Assembly: GCA_009602725.1 (NCBI GenBank) | Contig: WELB01000007.1 | Coordinates: forward strand, 748,013 to 812,012 | Source of the DNA: Spirogloea muscicola | Lineage: Eukaryota > Streptophyta > Zygnematophyceae > Spirogloeales > Spirogloeaceae | DNA: 64,000 nt | Reading direction: 5' to 3' | In this document: in pieces, positions 11,801-26,836 of the stretch | Position numbering within the stretch: the stretch's first letter is position 1 | How the letters are laid out: the number at the start of each line of letters is the position of its first letter | Translations under genes and position numbers: made by a program | The notes under the pieces: model-generated | What the model saw: only the letters and a program-made list of their open reading frames with translations | Databases searched by the model: none | Told to the model about the DNA's origin: nothing

Positions 11801-14800
11801 ATGAGTTTGGAACCTGGAGCAATTGCAAGGTTGGACTGTGTGTAGCCAAAAGCTCAGCACACAAAGCAGCATCCCAGGGATCCTTTACAAGCAGTCCACG
11901 CTGACCTGCTCCAAGAGAGCATCCCTAGTATATACATGGGCGTGTCACATGATGAGCTTTCTCAGACTAATCTTGGTGTTTGTAGCATCATAAGTGAGTT
12001 TGCAACTTGGTGCTAACATTGACATGTTACATACACAGCTCACTATATAAGTGAAAGCCTGTGAAATAGGCCCGTACCTGGCCATTAATGTCAAGCTTGT
12101 GATCAGCATTGCTGCAACCATCCTCATTGTCGGAGGCAATACTCTGTTGTGCAGCGCTCTGTTCCGCCTCCGACCTAATCCGATTCTCGAATACGTGATG
12201 CTGGAGAAGTTTTGCAGTGCCAAGTTGCTGAGTATTAGCCACTCCGAGGAGCTGAGGGTGTGCCTCCTGGTCCTTAATATGCCCAGACCTGGTACATCCC
12301 TCATTGACTGTGTCCCCTGGCCATATTGTGAAGTTGTCTTGCCTGGAACTGCCAGACCTGCAACCAGCTAAGCGAAGTCAGGTCGCTGTTGCATTATCCT
12401 GATCCTCCAACTTTGAATAGCCCTCAACCTCGATAGAGGCCTATACAGTTCATGTATTCACATTGTAATCAAGGAATATTTGATGCTAGATATGCCTGAT
12501 ATTGCTCAGTGTAACTCCATGAGAGGGTGGAGGGCTCACTCTTCTAAATGTAGGTCACTTGCAGCATCATTGCAATCTCCCAGAACAGCATCATTGCTAG
12601 GCCCAGCGTCACCAACATTTATTTCGAGTAGCTTCATGCGCAAATCAGTCATGGGCTTCAAGACAGCCTCTTCGTCATTATGAGTAAATGGCTGCAGCAA
12701 CCTCTTTCTCTTTCCTTGCCCACTTGGAGACTGAGAGCCTCCACCCGCAGCCTGCTTTCCTCCACCATTCTCCTTGTCCTCCTGCCCAGACAAGGAGGTG
12801 GGCTCTGCAAACTGGTCTGCCGCAACATCGCTTGAGGTGACTGTAGGAGTGTCTGCTGGAGAGCGCCGCCCTTCACACGGTAGAGGCTTGCTAAACATAG
12901 ACATTATGTCAGCAAAGGCTTCCTTGGTGTTTATAGTTGGGTCAACAAGGCCCCTATGAGTAGCTTCTGGAACATCCGAAAACGTCATTGGCACAAGATC
13001 AATGTGGCAGGTTGTCTCCGTAATGCTTGGATCACGGCCTTGCCGGATAGTTGAGGGCACAGCGTCGTCACTCTTGGCTGGAATATCCTCTGCAGCACGT
13101 TAATGTGCATGAATTACAGTGTGGCAGTCCAGCAACCTTCTGAGCCTTTCGAAGGCGACTACATGCAATTGCGAGTCGCAGCAGAGATGCAAATGAATGA
13201 TGGGATGTCCTCCAACGTTGAACAAGTAAGGATTAGCCGTACCAATCTGATACTGTTGGCGATTGGGTTTTACCTGGAGCAGTGACGGCTTGCCTTTCTC
13301 GTTTGCTGGAGGACATTGGCTGGTTTGTGTCAGAGGATGGAAGCAGTGGCGTGTTGATCTGCTTGTCTTTGCTCCTGCATTGTTGCCGGGTTGCTCCTTC
13401 AGAAGCTTGACACATGCTGATTAATTCTTTACTTTGCTGCAGAAGAAAGAGCATTGCCTTCATACCTGTGAGACATAGCTTCCTTAAGGTGGACCAGTTG
13501 TGATGCCTCCGTAGAGCCTTGCTGCTTTGTCGAGCAAGCTTGTGGCCTGCACAAAAGCATGCATACGACAGGCGATTGCTAAGCATGTTGTTACTTGGTG
13601 AAAGCTGATTTGTCAAGCAGAACTGGAGGAGAGGCACAATAGCAGCAGATGTCTGCTATAGACATGATGGGGCGTGGATTTGCAAGCCGCTAGAGCACAG
13701 ACAGAACAGCACCCAGCACTATGAACTTGAGTTGCAGAGGACCTGACTTGGAAAACTCCTCATCCACAAAAACCTCCAGCGGGGGGCCCTGTGGTGCAGC
13801 CTGTGACCTCTTCCGACTCATCTGTCCATGGTCACACTGGCGCAGCTTAATACCTTGGGAATGTCTCCTCTAAGCATCTGCCAAGCTATCCACTGAAAGA
13901 GCACAGGAGGTGTCAAGGACAAGGCAAGGGTCTCATCATACCTTAGCAGCAGTCCACTTGCTTGGTTGCTGCACATTCTCCTTGGTCCTTTCTGCTTGAG
14001 TCCCCATATTACTCCAATGCAGCTGTTTACTTGTTCCCAGCTCTCCAGTAGCCGTAGTGCAAGGAGTGTTTTCATCTTCAGGTCCTCTGAGGTCCTCATC
14101 CACATATACACGAATTCCAGTACCCCTGCAAAGGAAGCCCTCTGAGTAGTTGACCTGCTGCTCCGCCTGACAAAGCTTATGAGAAACTACTGTGCCTTCA
14201 ATGCTCACCTGGTGGTAGGAGGCCGTTGAGGTCTTTGGGCTGCCTTCTCTTGTTGCTGCTGTTGGCAGTGTACACTACTTTTTCTGCCTGTGATCACCAA
14301 GTTGCCCACTCTGTAAATTGTGACGAGCAAATGTCAGACTGATGCCATCTAATGTTTGAGCATGCCTTAATCGCACTTACCTTGTAGTGGTTGCAGGCTC
14401 TGCCTAGGTACGAAGGACCTGCCAATGTCTTCCTTCTGATCTGCTCTAGTCTCCGCAGCTTCCTCCTGTACCAATGTAGAAGTCCACATATACCTCAGCA
14501 TGCCAATGAGCTCCTCTAATCCCATAGTGACCAATGTTGGTGACAAAGGCTTTGTCAGTATATTACTGCTCTCTTGAGCAGCTCCAGAGCAGGCATTCAA
14601 TTTGCTCCATCTATCATAAGCTCTGCTAGACCTGCATTACCTACCGCCTGCATCTTTCGCTGGATGCGTTTGGCCATCCGCTGCTGAAAGTCTTGAAATG
14701 TACTTAGAAGCCTTGCCACGGGTTGGGCTTGCCTACAAGTTTCAACAAACAGAAATTTTCAAAGCAAGCAAGACAGTGACTGTGAGCGGGCAACGAAGTT

Positions 14801-16070
14801 TCAACATATGTCAGTCCAATTTTCCAGTCTTGAAAGGGTAGGACCACCCGAAGATCTACATTTGTCGAGGTGTGGGCCTCAGCTCAAGGTTGACGCAGAA
14901 AGGTGTAAGAACCGCTAATCCATTTGGGATAACGATCAATGCATGTTAAACAAAAGGCTAGCTTATGGTGCTCGCGCTGCCTGGCAAGGTGTGTGCAAAT
15001 GTCAAAGTAGGTTGCTGATTGTAAAGTAGGTATCTCTTTCTAGTGCTCAAAGGGCTTGCTTTGGCAGGCACAACGATTGCACGAGTACGTGATTAAGTGC
15101 AGACCTGCTAATGCCTGCTTCGTACACAGCCTGTGCTTTTCCGAAATCGCGGCAAAGCTCCAAGTAGGTGGCATAGGCCTCATAAAACAGTGCATGATCT
15201 TGACCAATAGAATGCACATCCAGGAAAGCAAAAACGTCTCCTGGCTCACGACAGCAGTCTGCCTGTCACCAGAAGGGCGTCGAGTCATGTCAGTATTCAG
15301 GTGATTTTCAGTGGTGCCGATCAGCCTGAAGAAGCAAGAAGTGAAGCACAGTGTGACTTACATATTGGATCCAGATACGGAGGTAGCGGATGTCCGAACG
15401 ATATCTCCCGTCCTGTTGAAACCGTTTGGTGCATTTTTCAAGGACAGATAAAGTCTCTCCCTGCAGGCCTCCCGATGGAAAGTGCAGCTTGATCCATTTG
15501 AGGTACCTGCGGTCAAGTACATATACACCTGATATAGAGTTTGGAGGGGCATTTTGCATGTCCCTAGATGCAGCAGCTCAAGTTGCAAGTAATACTCAAG
15601 AATGCTCAAGCTGTTTGGACGAAGCTGTCTGGCCAAGGTCAACTCAATGTGGACACAATCAGAAAAATTGGCATCCACTTACTTGAGCCATGGTCGAAGA
15701 GGGTCTTCACCACTATAGCTGTCAATTGCCTGAAGTAGCAATCTGCAGTGACATTTAGGCAGAGGTGTTCATCATAGTGATACTCATTAGGGCTGCGTGT
15801 GCCGATGCGCACAGCCTTACGAATGAACTGAACTTTGGACAAGGCGTCTCATCTTAAGGGCGTCCGAAAAGTACGGCCTACATCCACGCACCGGCGCTCT
15901 TGCTCGCGGCTGGCAGTACCAGTATCCCCAGAAACCTTCAGCTTGAGGGCTTTGTTGAGGGATTCTACATCGCGACCACCCTTCAGAGGCTGGACATTCT
16001 CCTTGCTGAGCTCCCACTCCTCCATGCCAACATGTGCTCTGTGGAAGTGGACTTCCACGGGGCCAGGCAA
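8892..16070 (-). CDS. BUB1: BUB1/BUBR1-type spindle checkpoint kinase
   Basis: A many-exon gene. Exon 1 (from 16070, or Met at 16025) encodes WELSKENVQPLKGGRD, the Mad3/BUB1 N-terminus with a KEN box that binds APC/C-Cdc20. The TPR-like Mad3 homology region follows: DSYSGEDPLRPW near 15700, YLRIWIQY near 15370, and IGQDHALFYEAYATYLE near 15190. A middle exon (about 13060-12536) has DPTINTKEAFADIMSMF, a motif shared by BUB1/Mad3 proteins, and a second KEN box (EDKENGG). The kinase domain shows the glycine loop IGQGAYAKVY and ALKVP lysine near 11230-11310, catalytic loop HADFKPDN near 10270, and LIDWGRSID with FPKGT near 9800. Last exons: 9454-9333 (VDYFGICG) and 9102-8892. All key kinase residues look present; DWG replaces DFG (human BUB1 has DLG). 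Intermediate exon borders are not all resolved. Confidence 0.87.
11018..11148. repeat. Three tandem ~46-bp repeats
   Basis: Three diverged units start at 11018, 11063 and 11109, each with CAGTGTTGGCCCC and then CTTACTGTCTA or a close variant. They lie in a BUB1 intron upstream of the ATP-lobe exon's continuation. Confidence 0.8.
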
Positions 16071-16588
16071 GCGGGAGCCTGATTGCTGCGGATAGCCCAG
16101 AGACGCAGCCTCCAGCAGAGCCAGGCGAGTTAGCGTCGGCGTGGCGCGCAGCAGGCGGTGGCGATGACGGCCAGAGCGATGGCTACGCCGCCGGCGGCGG
16201 CGGTGGCAGCGGCGGCGGCGGCGGGAGGGCGGGCCGTTGCTGAAGCAGGCCCGCTCCTTCTCGCGCAGGGAAAGTGTGGCTGGCTGAACGGAACGCAGCT
16301 GCCGGGGGCGGGCGCAGCCGGTACGGTGCTGGTGATGAATGTTGAATGAGCGTTTATGGGTGGCCCTGGCAAGGGAAAAGCGGTGCTGTCACGGGGATGC
16401 GATTAAGCGACGGCGACGAAATTGGCGAACGCGGCGTCGACGAAATGGCGGGGGGCTATGGGCGCGGGACGGCGAGATACGAACTTTCAAATTCTGGCCG
16501 AGCGGCGGGGTTGGGAGCGCGGGACGCCAGGCTCCGAAGCCCACTACGGGATGTGCCCTCTTTATTGAGGACCTGACAACGGGGGCCC

Positions 16589-16630
<42 letters not shown>

Positions 16631-16645
16631 TCGCTGGTCGCCGCC
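16071..16645. promoter_or_regulatory. Shared promoter region of BUB1 (-) and ankyrin gene (+)
   Basis: About 575 bp separate the two divergent starts. The DNA is GC-rich, with GGC/CGG tracts at about 16195-16235 and 16590-16630 (the latter read as a proline run on the plus strand). No TATA box or named motif is evident. The arrangement suggests a bidirectional promoter, which is inferred from layout only. Confidence 0.5.
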
Positions 16646-19600
16646 ATGGGCCATCAGGGGAGCGAGCACGGACCGCAGGCGGGCGCGCGGGCGCCGGCGG
16701 CACTGCCGGAGGCGGCGGCGGCGCTGACCGGGGAGGCCGACGCGACTTCCCGCAGCGCCATGCACTCGCGCTCCTGCAGCTGCTTCGACAGCGAGAGCGA
16801 CTACTTCTGCAACCTGCACATTGATGTCGAGTACCTGCCCCCCTCCAACGACGCCTCTGGCGGTCACGTGTCCAAGTCGCAGCCCGGGGGCGGGCTAGCT
16901 GCCTCAGGAACGTCCAAGGAGAATCCTGCAGGTCTGCAGAGGCCTGCAGAGGCTCAGAAGGCTGGAACGCAAACAGCTCGCACTTCCTTGCCACCACTAC
17001 CGACGGCCGTGTATGTACAGTCACCCCAGCAGAAGCCGAGTGCAGCCATGGCTGGTACAAATCCTCCTACCACAGGTCAAGCTCCACCAATATATCCAGC
17101 GCCGCAGGCTCCTCAGCTAGCAGCTGCAGCGGCACTGCAACCTGGGCAACCGGGAGGACCTGGCTTTGTGCTCAATGTCTCGACAATGCACGTAGATGCC
17201 AGCACTGGCAATGTCAGCTCAATTCGACGAAGAATCGCACAAGGGGAGGATGTCAACGCTATCAGTTACGAGCTTGTGAGCGACCCAGATGCCCTGGCCC
17301 GCAGATCTCACTTGTAGACATTGCATTGCTCCTTTTGGTCAGACTATGATGTGAAAAGTGCACGAGATAACTGCACTACCCTTGTTGTATCTTAAAGCAT
17401 ATGTTGTTGGCTGTATTACTGTGACTGATGCTGGTGCTGACAAGCAACAGCTATCCTTTGCTGCCTATTTACTCTGGTGGCTGCTGCCTTGACAACAGGG
17501 GGGGCAAAGTGCTCTGCATATAGCAGCTGGGCAAGGTCGCACAGCTACTGTGCAGTTGCTTTTGGAAGCAGGCGCTAAGCATTCAGCACCTGACGACGTG
17601 AGTATCACATCAGCTTGTTAATGCCTCCCGAAGCTATCTTATGACCCTTCTTCATTCTGCAAATCTGCGTGAGCATTCATGGTCTGGACATGTCCCCAAT
17701 GCTTATCTCCTTGTCTGAGACAGGGAGGACTTACAGCATTGCACTTCGCGGCTGCCAACGGGCACTCGGCTACAGTCGTTGCCTTGCTCAAGGCTGGTGC
17801 TGACAAAGAGGCACGGACTGATGTAAGGCAGTACATGATCCCTACTGCACGACTTTTTATCTGTGCTATCTTTGAGAGCTCCCATGAGACACTGAGCTGA
17901 AGGCAGCACTTCTAACAACCCTTAATGCTCGATGTTGATGTTGCAGTCCTTTCAGACGCCCTTGCATATCGCTGCTGGACATGGAAGGACGGCCGCAGTC
18001 GAAAAGCTCTTGCAGCACAAGGCAGATATTGACGCTCCTTGTGATGTATGATTCATGTCAGCTCGTTACTCTTGCATCTGAAGTCTCACAATCTACATGT
18101 GAAATACAAAATTGCTGCTGTCTAGCAAATCTGCGGTTCAGCAAGTCAAGCTCAATAAGCCATCAAATTGTCAGATCTCTGAGTGTCATTGTAAGTTGTC
18201 ACAGATGGGTCAGACAGCTCTCCACCTTGCTGCTGCTCTGGGTCAGACATCAACTGTGGCTCTGCTCCTCAAGTCTGGAGCAAACAAAGAAGCACGAGAT
18301 GATGTAAGTGACACTGAAAGATGGCACCCTGATGATGCTTTCCAAGCAGACCTTACTTGCTTGAATATGCAATTCATAGCACCATGGAGGCAGTACAGGC
18401 ATTGCTTTTACTAATCTGCCCATGTCTGAGAACTTGACGTGGTGATTTGCGCAGGGAGATTTGACACCTCTGCATGGGGCCTGCGAGACTGGACGGAAAG
18501 CGACTGTTAGTGTCCTTCTCAGCAATGGGGCTGATTTGGAAGCAAAAGACAAAGTACGTCTTTATCAAGCTCCATAAGTCTCCACGGGGTATTACTGTCC
18601 AGCCATTCAATATACACTTTTCTTGGACAAATACAAAATGTCCTGCTGCAGTGAACGATATCTGCAATATATACAGAAGCCAGGCAAAGCAGAGCTGCCT
18701 CAGTCTGAAAGTCAACAGCGTCTTCAAGCTGCAGCCATATTTCTTGCCGCTGACAGTAAGCTTCAGCTATAATGCACAGAACACTACATGCAGGTGTCTG
18801 AGTAAGGACGTTGCTCACAATGTGGTGCGTATACCGTTGTCCTCATCTTCAGGGAGGACAAACGCCTCTTCACGTGGCCGCTTCTAAAGGTCTTAAGGGG
18901 ACTGTGGAGTTCCTCTTACAACAAGCTGCAAGCCTTACAGCAGTAAATGATGTACACATCTGATCCTTTGAGAAGCTCATTTCAATGCTCTTATAAGCAT
19001 GCAAACCAAACCCCAAAATCATGCAGCCAGAGCTGTATGCCTCATGCTTTGCCCTCTTACAATGGCATAGCAATGCCGTGCAGTTTGGCATGACGCCACT
19101 TCATATGGCCGCAAGGAATGGAAAAACGGCAGTAGTAAGTGTACTGCTTGATCAAGGCGATGACAAGGAGAGAACTACAGACGTAAGACTCCTACCCTGG
19201 ATCAGCAACTCTCTGGTTGTACAAGCATGAGCAACGAGGATCAAGCCAGGCAGAATGACTTTCAACCTGTTGATCTTATGATTGTTCTCAAGCATCTTAT
19301 TTCTCCGGGAGGTATGAGTGTGATTTCCAGATGTCCTTGTTGTGACTTTGAAAGCTCACGATCTTACCAGAATTCGTCGCTTACCTCATTGCCTGGATGC
19401 AGAATGGGCAGACTCCAGTGCATTTAGCAGCTGCCATGGGCCGCACAGCCACAGTGGATTTGCTTGTGCGGCAGGGTTGCAACATCAACGTCGAAGACGA
19501 TGTGAGTGCCGAGGGCTCCAGTCCACTTTCTCTGATGCAGGTGCTATCCGTCTGAAATATTGTGCTTCTTGTGCTGTTTTGTCCCTGACACTCTGGACTA

Positions 19601-20276
19601 TTCAGGACAATCACGCACTTCTTACCTTGTGCAGTTGAGACAGATACCACTCCATCTGGCGGCAGCAAGTCCTCAGCTCACTTTCAGAGTTGTTGAGAAG
19701 CTCTTACAACATGGCGCCAGGATGGATGCTCAGGATGATGTGAGTAGGGCAAGCATGAGAAGCACAAAAACAGAATCTGATTAGGCTCAATGCAGCAAGG
19801 ATATCCTCTTGTCTCCTTAGACGGCAGAGCAGCTTGCCAATGCCTCTAAATGTCACAGTGCTGGCTTATTTGAGTGTCAAATTCTACTACAACTGCCTTT
19901 GAGATTGTCAGTCTTACCGCAATTTGTCCAGATCTGCATATCAGCTGATTGTGCATCCGCTGCCATGAAGCAGTTTGGACGAACACCTGTACAAGTAGCG
20001 ATGGAGCAGGGGGGAACCTTGCTGCTGGAGCTTTTCAGCAGCACCTTGGCAGCTGCCCAGCTCGAGCATCATGGTGCCAGGAAACAGCACGAGGTGAGCC
20101 ATCTTTTGCAGCAAATGTCTACTACGTTCCTCGTTTTCCGCTGGTGCAAGTCAGAATCCAGCCTCAAGATTTGATTTCCACTGCAGGGGCGTATGACAAA
20201 GTCGCCTGCAAAGGTTCCCAACAAAAGGGAAAGTGGAAAGGAGAATTTCCCCTTCATGCCACTTAATGTTGGGTGA
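16646..20276 (+). CDS. Ankyrin-repeat protein, one repeat per exon
   Basis: Exon 1 (16646-17275) encodes 210 residues: a low-complexity N-terminus with SCSCFDSESDYFCN and TSKENPAG, then a partial ankyrin cap. Nine exons follow, each one ankyrin repeat of the form GxTxLHxAAxxGxxxxVxxLLxxGAxxxAxDD: 17499-17597, 17724-17822, 17947-18045, 18205-18303, 18455-18553, 18853-18951, 19084-19182, 19403-19501 (all exactly 99 nt, 33 codons) and 19635-19739 (105 nt). All begin and end in phase 0. A short possible exon starts at 19821 (TAEQLANASK). 19974-20093 holds a degenerate repeat (FGRTPVQVAMEQGG), and the last exon 20187-20276 ends GKENFPFMPLNVG. Ankyrin repeats bind proteins; the partner is unknown. 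Both ends carry a KEN triplet. The gene is divergent from BUB1. Confidence 0.85.
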
Positions 20277-20433
20277 AGTTGGAAAGGTCCCCCTTCCAAA
20301 GAACAATGATCCTCGTCGCCTTGGTTGCAGCAGTACTTCTTGCATGTATCCTTACCTTTGCTCTCCGGAAATGGCTCTGAAGTATTTAATGACTTATGTT
20401 ATCCTCATTAGCAGTGCTCCATTCACAGTACTT

Positions 20434-20588
20434 GGCAAGCTCAGGCAACAATACCTGCTGGGCATAGTTCGTAGGTGTATAGATCAGGAGAGCTTATGTT
20501 ACTATTATACTGGCAAGCTCAGGCAACAATACCTGCTGGGCATAGTTCGTAGGTGTATAGATCAGGGGAGCTTATGTTACCATTTCAC
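20434..20588. repeat. 78-bp tandem duplication
   Basis: Two nearly identical units start at GGCAAGCTCAGGCAAC at 20434 and 20512, differing by only a few bases, just 3' of the ankyrin gene. This looks like a recent local duplication in non-coding DNA. Confidence 0.85.
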
Positions 20589-20856
20589 AGTCATTTTTAT
20601 GAAGGAACCGCCACATCACAAATGTAGATAATGATGTACATGTTTCAAAAAACTAAGTGATTACTAGATTTACGACTTGCGATATGTCGTGCATGGTGCA
20701 TGGCAAAATCAAGAAGCAATCAATTTCGAACCATCTGTACCTCATTAAGTGCTCCAATACGCACACCAGGAGTACGTCCTGGCCAAAGTTTGAGGAGACT
20801 GTAAATGCAGCAAAAAGCTAAAGCCGCAGCAGCCAGTGATGGACAGCGCAGAGAAG

Positions 20857-21260
20857 CGGCTGCTGATATTAAAAGAGCGGCTGTAAAAGCCATCCAGATG
20901 CATACTGGTGTTCATGTTGGAGCCACAAGCTAAGCTAGGCAGACGGGGAAGCAGCAAGCGCGGCCAGATTAACTGGTGGCTGGGAGAGGCCAGCCCAAAA
21001 GAATGGACAAGGTCTGAAGGAGTCGGAGTGCTAAGGACTGAGACAGCAGTAAGCGAACTCTCAGTAACCTCTCGTCAGTAGATGCAAGTCTGAGTAGCTA
21101 GCAGGCGGAAAGACGTCGCCCTGACGGAAGCCGGAGGCCGCCGCCAGAGCGCGGCCTGCGCGCAAGTGGACCGCAAAAGCTAGGGACCGCTGCAAAGAGA
21201 CGGCCAGGCGCATCCGCAAAGAGACGGGGAAGGGCTCGCACATAGAAAAAGGGGCTAGCG
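20857..21260 (-). mobile_element. Retroelement family-1 3' end (C-terminal tail and 3' region)
   Basis: On the minus strand the DNA encodes MRLAVSLQRSLAFAVHLRAG through to YSDLHLLTRGY and a stop near 21061. A 3' region to about 20947 follows, with the GGCTGG-GAGAGG-CCAGCC hairpin. 20857-20946 matches, inverted, DNA at about 30464-30560. Its coding part is the same sequence as the 3' end of the plus-strand fragment next door. It is a partial, probably young copy. Confidence 0.7.
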
Positions 21261-21360
21261 AAGCCAGCCAGACAGGACGCTCCTAGTACCCCCGTGTCAG
21301 CAGTAGGAAGTCAGTTGAACTAAGGGGAGGACGAGCAACCCCCGCTGACAACGCTTTTTC

Positions 21361-22075
21361 ACGGACGCCGCATTCCGAACGGCGGTGCACCGCCTCCTCG
21401 GCCTCCACCCACCATGCCTAGGTGGAGTACAACAGTGCGAGTGCGGCGAGCGCAGCCCGGACGCGGCGTCACTGGCAGCTCACATGCTCCGATGCGCACG
21501 GGGAGGGGAGCGGACCGGCACACACGACCTGCTCCGGAACGCGATGTTTGGCATATTTGTCGAAGCCGGTTACACTGTGGCGCTGGAGAACTCCAGCATC
21601 ATGCCTCTGACTGCTGGGGCGGACGGCCGCCTCCACACCCGGCGCGCCGATCTCGTCGCTAGCGTGCTGGGCGGGGGGCCTCGGCTCATTGCCGACGTCG
21701 TCACAACGGACTCCTCAGATTCCAGGAGCGCAACACGCTCGGCGGAGGAGGCGGGCTACGCCGTCCGCCAAGCGGCCGCCGCAAAGGAGCGCAAGTACTC
21801 AGATCACCCGGTAGGCGACGAGTTTATCCCACTCGCCGTCGACGTACACGGCGCCTTTGGCGCCAAATGGCTGGACCTCCTTCACCGCCTTGCGCGGCGA
21901 GCAGCGGCCCGCCGCGACGGGCAGCAAGGCGAGCAGCCTGGCTTCCATGTCGCCGGGTCCCTCGCCCAAGTTTACCGGATGCGCCTGGCCGTCTCTTTGC
22001 AGCGGTCCCTAGCTTTTGCGGTCCACTTGCGCGCAGGCCGCGCTCTGGCGGCGGCCTCCGGCTTCCGTCAGGGCG
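21361..22075 (+). mobile_element. Retroelement C-terminal ORF fragment (zinc knuckle and nuclease-like region)
   Basis: The reading frame (Met at 21385) shows a Cys/His cluster, CECG with HMLRC, then RRADLV followed by GGGPRLIADVVTT, an arrangement like the PD-(D/E)XK nuclease region at the C-terminus of some non-LTR retrotransposon polymerases. It continues through VDVHGAFGAKWLDLLHRLAR to HLRAGRALAAASGFRQG, where an N gap begins. No reverse transcriptase core is present here. The class (non-LTR) is inferred from C-terminal layout only. It lies in opposite orientation to the tail at 21061-21243. Confidence 0.6.
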
Positions 22076-26452
<4,377 letters not shown>

Positions 26453-26836
26453 ATGGAGACATGCAGGATCCAGATAGAGGGTAGCTCAAGGACGTCGTCT
26501 CCCCAGACAGCTACTAAATTTCTCAGGAAATATGATAGCCAATAAAACAGCTATGCCTTGCTGCAGATGCGAAGATGACCTTGGACGCAGGGAAGAGTGC
26601 AGTAGCTCTCAAATACTTGCCACAAGTCTACTGCACAGCATATCCCCAAGCCCTCAGTGAATGGCAATGCGGACAGCTCGAACATAAACATTATGAAGAA
26701 GGGCATTTATGGACAATTTGGCAGGTGAGAAGCACCAAGTGGCTTGTCAAGGCTTGTCTTGCAGAAGTTGTACATCATTGGGATGTGAGACTACTTCATG
26801 TCCAAGCTAACACGGTGGTGACTGCAATCTTTACTC
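26453..26836. other. Intergenic, convergent 3' ends
   Basis: 384 bp lie between the stops of CCDC93 (+) and the SEC12-like gene (-). No gene, repeat or other signal is evident; it should contain both polyadenylation regions. Confidence 0.5.
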
